A stretch of DNA of 46,254 nucleotides from Irineochytrium annulatum. Lineage: Eukaryota; Chytridiomycota; Chytridiomycetes; Chytridiales; Chytridiaceae. This document shows, piece by piece, positions 32,059 to 40,397 of the stretch. The position numbers and the translations under genes are program-made. Numbering within the stretch: position 1 is the stretch's first letter; each line of letters starts with the position of its first letter. The notes below the pieces were generated by a model. The model had not been told where the DNA came from. It saw only the letters and a list, made by a program, of their open reading frames with translations, and made no database searches. The stretch spans positions 1 through 46,254 of the forward strand of contig JADGJL010000083.1 in NCBI GenBank assembly GCA_027600665.1, written 5' to 3'.

Positions 32059-33744
32059 TCACCATCTGAACTGAGGCGGAATATACGACATCCCTAACTT
32101 TAGGAAGATATCGTCCTCGCTATAGGCCCGCATCTCAATATCGACCAAACCCTCCGGCAACGTTTCCTGCTGAGTCGCCGAACCATATCCCTTTGCACCC
32201 GAGAGCTGAAAGCCCCACGGATACAGAGCGAAACCCAGCTCCTCAGCTTCTTCCACCAATCTACGCACATAGAGCGGAGGGCCAGTTGTGAATAAAAGCG
32301 CAGTGTTGATTTCTCGGTGTAATACTGAACGGATAATTACACTGACAAAGATTAGAATGTTGTTCTCGGCTTGATAAACTCACGTCACGTCCCGACTCGC
32401 GAGATGGACAACCAGCACCGCCTTCCTTCGAGATATCTTTGCTGACAGTACATTGTCCAAAGTTTTAAGGTGCACCAGCAGCCGATCCAACTGGCTCTCG
32501 GCTTCTGCACAACCAACAACTTCGCCCATAATATGAGCTTCATTCCCATCTTGATAAGTCGAGCGGTCACTTGCCCGCTGCGAATATACGAGAACGTCAA
32601 GGTACGGGAACGATGTGCAACCTCGACGTCGAAGCCCCGTTGGCAGCAAACAGTAGTCATCTCCGAACGTTGCAAGGATGGCTTTCAGAAGCGCAATCGC
32701 AATATCGTAAGTATAGGGAGACATAGAACACGGCTGCAGCGTGCTGAACAGCTCAATCTCTCGCCGCTGGTTGTTATCGAGAAGCACACCTGTGGGAACT
32801 AGGGACAACGGACTGCCTGCGGTAGACAACTTGGCAATCTGAACCGTTTAAAGAGCAATCTTAAATCACAAAACCTGCACGTGGTTCTCCTCGAGTGTCC
32901 TAAGTACGTCCCACCCACCACACCCCAGCCAATGGTTGGCTAAGTTGAACGCTGCAACTAACGTCGGCAGTCCTTCTAGCGTTATCGCGTCTCGTCGCCG
33001 ACTCCAATAAAGAGTTAACCCCCGCTTTGAGAACTCCGCGGATACGTCATTAGCGAAATAATGCTCTTCTTCGCTCTGCAGCTCCTCCCTCACGTACAAC
33101 GCGCTCGCGTCCTCAACAGCCCATCGCGCCATTTCGCGTTCCTCGGCGTCCAGACGCAGGTTTGCATGCGCGTACGCCAGTGAAATCGGCAACAGAAATA
33201 ACCGCGGATCTTTGGCGCACTCCGTCATATCCTCCAGCTCGCCAGTGAACAACCTCGCGAGAATGGGATGCGAACACAGAGCATCCTCCGTCAACCATCC
33301 GGTGATGCACTCTGGCGATGTCCAGTCATTATTAACAAACTTGATATTTCTCTTTCTCGTCCTCCCCGTATATTCCAGATGCTGAGCCGCCGCAATCGCG
33401 TTCGTCTGATTTCTATGCGAGCTCCCGATGCCCACGGGGATCGAGCCGAGGAGGGACTGGCCGGCAACGGTCTGATCGCTCCGCGTTCTTGTCAGTGTCG
33501 CGAACCGATCCAGCAGGGAGCTTTCTTCAAACGTGCGACCATCAAAGGATCGGATGACAGGCTGCGAGGAGATGTCGCAGTGGGCGGCCAGAGCATCATC
33601 CTCGAGCGAGTCCCAATTTGGCAGCGACAGCTCGTCGCCCATTAGATCTTTGTGAAGACTGGAAAGAATTTGACGGTATTTACGTCCAACCCCTGAACCA
33701 AACACCTTATCGACGTCCCGCGGCCTGCCCCCCCGGCCTCCCAT
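32059..33744 (-). CDS. DNA polymerase family X-like protein with lost catalytic residues
   Basis: Exons (minus) are 33744-32881, 32838-32384 and 32341-32059, giving 533 aa; the first intron boundary is uncertain by two codons. The second half resembles Pol beta/mu/TdT: a thumb-palm start, LLPTGLRRRGCTSFPYLDVLV, then TALLFTTGPPLYVRRLVEEA and the C-terminal signature AYSEDDIFLKLGMSYIPPQ. In active enzymes the palm motif reads G-(H/D)-D-V-D; here it is P-Y-L-D, so the first metal-binding Asp is Tyr (~367) and only the second (~369) remains. The third catalytic Asp (in V-D-I/L-R) is Ile (~442). It is therefore probably not a polymerase. The N-terminal ~290 residues match no domain I know. A scaffold or regulatory DNA-repair role is inference. 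Confidence 0.72.
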
Positions 33745-33988
33745 CCCTCCTGACGGCGAAACTCGCGCTCCATCTGATTCTCCTTGCCGTCACCCGCCTG
33801 CCCGGCCGATCACCCGATTTCGACGGTACCCTTGACCCCACCCTTTCTCGGTCGTCTACCTCCCCAAGTTCTGGCCCTGCGCTCGCCGTCCCGTTCTCCC
33901 CAGCCACGAACATCCTCTCTCAGTTTCCTAGCTGCCAACAGCAACCTTCCTTTTCCACCAACCGCTTTCCCGACGCCAACGACACGCC

Positions 33989-34732
33989 ATGACACAGTAC
34001 TGCAACTCCACTTTGGACTGTAACAACGTGATCATGAGCAGCTATATCTGCCTCAACGCATCCCTTCTCAACCTCCCGAAGGGCTCCGTCCCGGTCTGGG
34101 ATGTCGGCATCTGTTCGCAGCCCCAACCACCCGGCTCATCATGCGTCGCCCATACGGATTGCGCCGTGTACCCACCACGGAACTACTCGGCCTCAGACAG
34201 CAACTGGTTTGCAGACGACGTCGGCAGGTGCTACAACGGCACATGTAGGGTCCGAAACGCCACGGCGGGCTCTCCCTGTCTCGTCAACATCGAATCTGGC
34301 ACCGCGTTCGATACCTGCGATCTCTCCTGTTCATGCTTTGGCAACGTCACCACGCCTCTCATCAACACCTCGCCGTCACAAACCAACATGTCCACCTGTG
34401 TGCCGCTGGTACCGCAGGGCGGTGCATGTCGGTACATGGGTCAGTGCGCGCAATCACCCCTCACGGGCACGTACATCAGCTGCAACAACTCGGGACTCTG
34501 CGACCTGATCTTCCAGGAGAACAATGAGAGAGGGTACGGGACGCCGTGGGTGGACTGCATGGACAGTCTAAGGGGCGCCTGGGTGTTCAGCTGGATCATG
34601 ACGGCGCTCGCGTGGTGCTGCTGCTCGTGCGCGTGGAGGGTCAAGAGCTGCCTCGTGGCGCTCATCGCGTTGATTTTCGTCTGCGGGGGTTGGTTCATTT
34701 TGTTCCTTGGGAAGCTGTCGTGCTATATTTAG
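33989..34732 (+). CDS. Cys-rich membrane protein, unknown function
   Basis: One open frame gives 247 aa from the ATG at 33989. It has about 30 Cys, many in C-xn-C pairs (TQYCNSTLDC, CSQPQPPGSSCVAHTDCA, CYNGTC, CDLSCSCFG, CRYMGQC), and many N-glycosylation sequons, consistent with an extracellular domain. Two hydrophobic helices lie near the C terminus (GAWVFSWIMTALAWCCCSC and CLVALIALIFVCGGWFILFL). No signal peptide begins at this ATG. The upstream plus-strand frame (LALHLILLAVTRL) is hydrophobic but has no ATG and overlaps the 5' end of the minus gene, so an upstream exon remains possible. A frameshifted copy lies at 36962-37193. Confidence 0.65.
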   Translation: MTQYCNSTLDCNNVIMSSYICLNASLLNLPKGSVPVWDVGICSQPQPPGSSCVAHTDCAVYPPRNYSASDSNWFADDVGRCYNGTCRVRNATAGSPCLVNIESGTAFDTCDLSCSCFGNVTTPLINTSPSQTNMSTCVPLVPQGGACRYMGQCAQSPLTGTYISCNNSGLCDLIFQENNERGYGTPWVDCMDSLRGAWVFSWIMTALAWCCCSCAWRVKSCLVALIALIFVCGGWFILFLGKLSCYI

Positions 34733-35083
34733 CTGGATCGACGATTTGGGCGGAAGATGGACGACAGAAATCTTTGTCAATTGTTTACACTCAATATAAC
34801 CACTGAATTTCGGGTGCAAGGTTCTGTGTCTAGATATCACTCTCTCTTCGGTTTACCAGGTGGATGACGCAGGCGCACCAAGTTTTTAAGAAGAAAGGTT
34901 GACTGCAAAAAGTCATTCTAGTCTAAGTATATATAAGCGTCATTCAATGATCCCAGAACGCTGCACTGCAACGGTCAAAGTGAGGCTCGAACATCCGGGC
35001 CACGAAGGTTGACGTTATTAGCCATCTGACAACCTCAGGCTACTGCAAGCCACTTGACCCTCCCCATCACCCATCGGTCCCCA
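34733..35083. other. Intergenic region upstream of the Pil1-like gene
   Basis: Likely holds the 3' UTR of the Cys-rich gene and the Pil1-like promoter; TATATATAAG at 34928-34937 resembles a TATA box. No gene is seen. Confidence 0.4.
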
Positions 35084-36724
35084 ATGCAGGTACCTCGTGC
35101 TGCCTGGTGTTGCCTCTTGCCGCCCCGTGTGTTCACTGGACTTGATCCATCTGCAGGACATCAGAAGAGCCTTTGCGGGCGTCCGCCGGCATGACACGAA
35201 GGACCTCCACATTTTCCTCACAGAGGAGAAGGACGTTATCAAGTGCCTGCAGGCCCTGACGAAGGAAAAGCGCGATGGTGAGCTTTCTTTGATGCCGTCG
35301 TGGCCGATTCCGTTGGAATCACGGCTGAACTCTCGGCAGCGATCAAGTATTTGGGTGTCTGGGGAAAAATGGAACATGCAGATATCGACGACATTTCTTC
35401 GAAGCTCACGGGTGTCATGTCGGCGCTAGTGGACGGAGAGGATGCCCTCATAGGTACACACATCTTGCGCCGTTGCTTGTCGTTGGAAGGTCGCAATTAA
35501 ATATGAAGTCCTGCAACAGAAAGCATGACGAGTTACCGGTCGAAGCTAGCGGAGATCAGGAAGCGGGAGGAGGCCATCACGCAGCAGAAGGCCAAGGTGA
35601 AGCGGACGGTGGCGGCGGTTCGAGAAGCGGCGAAGAAGCAGAAGGACGTCGAGCAGGCGACATTTGAGCAGGATCTCGCGGAGGAGGAGTTGCGGAAAAT
35701 GGAGTCGGAGAGTGAGGGGCTGAAGCGGCTGGATATGAGGGATGCCTTTAGGATCCTGTTTGCGGGATACGCCGAGTTGGCCAGGAAGGTGAGGGAGGCT
35801 CTGCATGATTGAAATTTCGGAAGTGTTGAATTGCCATGGCGCAGATGGCGGCCGTTGCAACATTTGGGACACATTTGGCGGACCAGATACCTCAAGGCAC
35901 CCTTCTTCCGGGCCAAGTCCTCCCACCTTTCAACAGTAAGTTTGTCGTGTGGAATATCTTGGCTAAATGGAGGACCAGACGCAAATGTAACGGATCAAAT
36001 CATGGCCGACTTCAACGCGGCTCTAAAGGGCCAACCGCCGGAAAGCATCCTCTCCCTAAACCGCGGCTCATCCTCTCCAACATCTGCCGATGCCACCATG
36101 ATCCTCACGGGCCCCGCCGGCGACCAGTCCCCCGTGCCACCGCCGAAAAACCATCTAGTCAACCGCACCTCCAATACCTCAATCACTCACGACGCACCCC
36201 GGCCACCATCCGCCAGCCCGACGGCCTTGACACCCTCGAACTCGCTACCAATGTCCGAAAACGACCACAACGACTCCGGCTCCACCACCGCCGGCTCCTT
36301 TATCGCCACCTATGCAACGGCAGAGCGGCGATCAGTTGTTGAGTATACGACCATATCACGACCCAACTACGACCGCGCCGCGAGCGAGGTGAACGGCGAG
36401 CTGCCGCCGCCGCCGGCGTCCCCGTACGGGCAGCCGTATCAGCACCAGAATCAGCAACAACAGCCACAGCAGTCGTTTCAATCCTATCAGCAACCGTTCA
36501 CCCAGCCGACCTACCAGCCGCAGCAACCATACGGGCAGCAGCAGCAGGGGTCGCCGTACTATGGACAGCCGCCTGGGGCAGGAGGTGGATACTACGGAAC
36601 GCCGCAGGCGTACTATCAGCCGCATTTGCAGCAGCAATTCCCACCTCCGCAGCCGATCGAAGGCCAGTACGGGTATAGGCCGCCGTATCAGGTGCCTGGG
36701 GCTGAGCCGACGCCGCCGTCGTGA
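35084..36724 (+). CDS. Pil1/Lsp1-like BAR-domain protein with Gln/Pro/Tyr-rich tail
   Basis: Six exons, 35084-35089, 35157-35277, 35340-35453, 35520-35788, 35845-35935 and 35979-36724, give 448 aa in frame. The first coding exon is 6 nt (ATG CAG). Residues ~1-200 follow the eisosome BAR pattern: TKDLHIFLTEEKDVIKCLQA, KRDAIKYLGVWG, ADIDDISSKLTGVM, SYRSKLAEIRKREEAI, a long charged coiled coil, and RILFAGYAELARKMAAVATFG. Pil1/Lsp1 proteins form half-pipe lattices that furrow the plasma membrane. The tail is Ser/Thr/Pro-rich, then Gln/Pro/Tyr/Gly-rich with PYGQPYQ-like repeats, and disordered. The usual basic N-terminal membrane segment of Pil1 is missing or very short. Confidence 0.78.
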
Positions 36725-36899
36725 TGGGATGGGGTATCTGCGGGCTTATTTAGAGTAGACATCCTATTTGTTGGTTAGATAGCACCTTGGTTTGGTCTCT
36801 TGCCGCATTTTGTTTTAAGCAGTTCGTCCACTTTCGTTTCATCTCCATAGCAAGTCTGAAAGCATTGAATAGCATTTTGATCATGTTGAATGTGTACCA

Positions 36900-36940
36900 G
36901 GAGCTGCGTACCAAGAGCTGCGTACCAAGAGCTGCGCGTC
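36900..36940. repeat. Short tandem repeat (14-nt unit)
   Basis: The unit GAGCTGCGTACCAA occurs twice in tandem, followed by a partial third copy (GAGCTGCG). It sits directly upstream of the decayed copy of the Cys-rich gene. Confidence 0.8.
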
Positions 36941-36961
36941 AAAAACACGTGCTGTTAAACC

Positions 36962-37193
36962 ATGCACTACTGCAACCTGAGCCCAACGTCAGCAACTCCA
37001 TCGTCGACAGCACATCCGCCCTCCTCGGCCGCGCCGACCTCTTCTCCCTAAGCGCTTGTGTGCCCCAACAACCCGTCGGTGCCGCCTGCACTATTCACTC
37101 GGACTGCGCCGAGCATCCCGTCCTCGCTTCCGCGGACACTTATGGCTGTTGGGTCGGCGACAGTCACATGGTCGGTCGCTGTTTCAACGGCTA
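36962..37193 (+). pseudogene. Frameshifted, truncated copy of the Cys-rich membrane-protein gene
   Basis: The ATG here opens MHYCN, like MTQYCN of the intact gene at 33989-34732. The rest of the similarity (ACVPQQPVGAACTIHSDCAE, then VGRCFNG, against ICSQPQPPGSSCVAHTDCAV and VGRCYNG) is in a different frame and ends at a TAG where the intact gene continues into its second Cys domain. Both membrane helices are missing. It lies about 3 kb downstream in the same orientation. Together this points to a local direct duplication that has decayed. Confidence 0.7.
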
Positions 37194-37682
37194 GCACTTC
37201 TCATGACCATTGCTACTTGGCTTGCGCGGTAATGATCTTTGCTCGTTCTTCCGAATGTTGTTAAGTCTTACGTGCGCGCAGGTAAGAGTTGGGGCTTGTT
37301 CTTGCTGTTCTTCAGCACATTTGCAGCTTGGCATATAATTGCGAGAGTTTTTGGGCAACGACAACAATATGACGATGTCCTAAAGTAGTGGTTGCTTTTT
37401 TGTTGTCTGTCTGTTGACGCTGGCCGACGTCTTTATGCAATGTTTTGTTTGGATTGCAGCAAGTGTTTACGGCTCAAATAATGTAGAATACTCTGCTTGA
37501 AATATAAACAAGTTTGACCCTAACGAATGGCAATTACGCCAATTCAGAAACCCCCGCGGTGTTCTGGGCGTCCAGCCGTCCAATATAGCACATATACGAA
37601 CGCAGCCATTGCTAGTTCCACCGTCGATGCAGCCGACGATCCCTCTTCAGAAGCTACCATTGCTAAAACACCACCACAAATC
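37194..37682. other. Intergenic region downstream of TRAPPC5
   Basis: AT-rich; probably the decayed remainder of the duplicated segment plus the TRAPPC5 3' UTR. No coding exon is supported. Confidence 0.4.
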
Positions 37683-38611
37683 TTATCTGCCGTCGAAGGC
37701 CTTTTCCCGTTGCATAACTAGAGCCAAATGGGTATGTCAGAACTACGCGGATTTAAAAAGAAACGAGTAGCAGAAAAACTTACCAGTCTTATCAAACTTG
37801 ATCAAGATGGTCATTCTACAAAATGAGGTTAGCGATATCCATCCAAAAGCTGATTAATGCATACTTTAGTGGAAACTCGTCCGTCGATGTAGAATGCGCG
37901 GACACTCGGGCCGGCTGCATTACATTACCGTCAAAGCGTTTAAGCATCAAAGCATCGAAGCAAAGACAAAAAACTGAGTTTACTCACGAAATGGCTCCCG
38001 TCCAGAACTGCCTCCACAATCCCGGCGATGAAGGCTCCCGCGTTTAGCGAAGACAGCTCCTTCGGTATCGATATGAACTTTGAGATCACGGGCTCGTTGT
38101 CCGTTATCATGTCTGTCGACAGACCGTGTGAGCGGGCAAACACTGAAAACGCGAACTGTAGCAATACCGACATTCATCATCGGCGTCGGTCCCTTTCTGC
38201 AGCGAGTCCGCCTGCTTCCCAAACAACGTTTTCCACATGGTCGAGTTGATGAAGTAAAGGATCCCCAGCAGCCTCGTCTCCCGCTTCGCGCTCTTCTCCC
38301 GCCAGACGGTCAGCTCCAGAGACCGCACGCCGACCCGATAGCCGTAGTCGCTCAATCTAACGATTCAGCATCAAAGACACAGTAACAGAAAAGGCATGAT
38401 TACTTCTTCTCGAGGTCTGCCACGCCGCCCACCCGCTTCTGGGCGTACTGGAGCATCTCGGAGAAGAGGAAGGCGAAGGCGCCGAGCCCGATCTGAGTAT
38501 CAAAAAGCAGTGAGCCTCAAACTAATAGCGCCTGGACGTGAAATCGCAAGGAATTACCTCGGAAGACCGGGTCTTGTTCAAGTTACGGTCGAGCAGCTTC
38601 GCGGTCCTCAT
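37683..38611 (-). CDS. TRAPPC5: TRAPP complex subunit 5 (TRAPPC5/Trs31)
   Basis: Seven exons (minus), 38611-38558, 38492-38404, 38356-38172, 38112-37988, 37914-37865, 37815-37784 and 37717-37683, give 189 aa (human 188). Conserved phrases are LLDRNLNKTRSSE, GAFAFLFSEMLQYAQKRV, ADLEKKLSDYGYRVGVRSLE, RETRLLGILYFINSTMWKTL, LFGKQADSLQKGTDADDEYM, SIPKELSSLNAGAFIAGIVE and a C terminus VMQREKAFDGR. TRAPPC5 is a core subunit of the TRAPP guanine-exchange complexes that activate Rab1/Ypt1 at the Golgi. Some exons are only 32-50 nt. It is head to head with the NELF-C/D-like gene across 72 nt. Confidence 0.93.
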
Positions 38612-38683
38612 GTCGCGTCTATTTCTCTTTCAAGCCTCGGAATTGTTTCAGTTGATAGTTGAGAGGAGCAAGGAAACGCAGGC
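38612..38683. promoter_or_regulatory. 72-nt bidirectional intergenic region (TRAPPC5 / NELF-C/D-like)
   Basis: The two start codons are 72 nt apart on opposite strands, so the genes should share a bidirectional promoter. No TATA-like element is seen. The small space also leaves no room for upstream coding exons of the NELF-C/D-like gene unless they overlap TRAPPC5. Confidence 0.6.
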
Positions 38684-40247
38684 ATGGTCGACGTCGACAA
38701 GATCGTCCAGGCGCTGGGGTCTGTCGCCACCTCCTCGGACGGCAGCTTCGCCTCGGAGCCTCTTGGCGCGGCGGCGTCGAGCGAGTCCACATACCTGTAC
38801 GCCCAGGCGCTCCTCCTTCGCCTGCGGAAGGAGACGCACGAGGGCAAGAAAACTGGATACATCCTGCAAAGGATCGCGGGCGAGCTGGACGCGATGTTGG
38901 GGCCGCTTTCGAATGCGTACGTTCGGAACTTCGTTAAGGAAATTTGGCTGAATAGTTGGGAAAAGGAATACGCCGTTTATCGATGCTGTGCGGTTTTCGG
39001 GGACACCGCCTACAAATTTGGTCGCGAGCGTGTCCAAGGTATGCCAGGGGACGGTGCATGCCTCGGATATCAACAAAGTGGGTTGGAGCCAGTTAAAATG
39101 AAAGCTAAGGTGACTCAAGCTGCATTTGCTGTATTCCGAGCCGAATTCTCCTTCGGTTGAATATCTGAGGGATCCCAGATTCTTTGGTGCGTATAGTTTC
39201 GCGCACAGACAGCGGCAGCGTCGCTAAATACGTTAAAATAGAGGTTTTGCTCGGCGAAGTCTTTGGCAATGTGGCCCCAAATATGATCGACCAGAAGATC
39301 TTCCTCCTCGCGTACGCCAGCTGCGTGATTGAGCGGGATGGCGGGGATGTGCGTTGATCTCCTTACCTTCACATTCCTGCAACCTAACCCAACGTCTCTC
39401 AAGGTAGATACGGGCAACATGGGTGAGATCACGGACATGCTGCAATCCCTCCGGGGCCAGCTGTCGCGCCTGACGCCCGCGATGGACTTGAGCGACGTCT
39501 TCATGTCGCTCTTAGACGCGACCCGCTACCCGTTGCCGTCGATGGCGTTGCTGGATTGGATCTCGAAGGCCATACGCGACCCGTCGTTTTATGAGTCGAA
39601 CGCGTTGCTGTCGGAGACGGAGCTACCGCTTCTGTTTGAGCTTCTTGATGAGGTTTTGCTGACACGACGAAAGACTATCTGACTCATCCAAATCAGTTGG
39701 CTATTAGAAATCCTTTACAGCGGGGGGACGTCATGCGGGCTTTATACGAGGTCGTCCAGCGGATGTTTGACTCGCTCTCGCCGACGCAAGCGGTATGGAA
39801 ACCAACAAACCGACCCTTCCTTAAACGTCTTATAGATCGAGATCAAGAAGAAGTACATCGATCGGCTCGTGTTTCTTGTGAAGCTGGGCTACGCCTTGCC
39901 CGTCATAAAGCATCTCAACGGCATCGTCTCGCGGATAGACGAGACGTTGGTTGCGTATTTCGTGAATGAGGTTTGTAGGGTGCAACCTCGTCTTCCTTGC
40001 TGACGCCCAACTGAAGATTCTCGCTGTCGCCGCCCCGCCGTACCCCGCGGAACTGGTGGCGGCGATGTTGCAACTGGTTCATGATATACCGAATGGGGTT
40101 AACTCGTCGTTAGTGAGCGAGTTCATTAGTGAGCCGGTGGTCTTTGATAACGTTCCGCACTAACTGATTCTGGCAGCTGAATGCAAAACGTACGATAGCC
40201 TACCCATCCCCATGAAGAAGTTGGTGGAAGCTGTCAGTGCAAAGTAG
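38684..40247 (+). CDS. NELF-C/D (TH1)-like protein, N-terminally short
   Basis: Nine exons, 38684-38916, 38966-39077, 39141-39186, 39242-39348, 39404-39652, 39697-39792, 39836-39970, 40017-40128 and 40177-40247, give 386 aa in frame. Recalled against human NELF-C/D (about 590 aa), the C-terminal half matches: STYLYAQALLLRL (human HTYLFAQAMMSVL), SPSVEYLRDPRFF, KIFLLAYASCVIE (HILAYAASVVE), YPLPSMALLDWI, EIKKKYIDRLVFLVKLGYAL (ELKKTLLDRMVHLLSRGYVL), VAYFVNEILAVAAPPYPAEL (IRYFVTEVLDVIAPPYTSDF) and VSEFI. In animals NELF holds RNA polymerase II in promoter-proximal pause. The NELF-A-binding N-terminal half is not present. The exon 1/2 junction was chosen by frame and homology. Confidence 0.8.
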
Positions 40248-40397
40248 AAATTTTGTGTAGGATGCGCCGTGCTGGGCTGTTTTATCATCGACGTATATTT
40301 GCAGACGACGTATTTATGTGTTTAATTATTGATGGCGCAATCGCTTTAATATCTATCTTTGTTACTTTTGCATCCGAGGTACGCATAAGCGTTTTGT

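Noticed and set aside
39020..39170. Continuous plus frame in the NELF-like gene between 38915 and 39160
   Set aside because: It bypasses three splice sites and loses the SDINK and SPSVEYLRDPRFF homology, so the spliced model was preferred.
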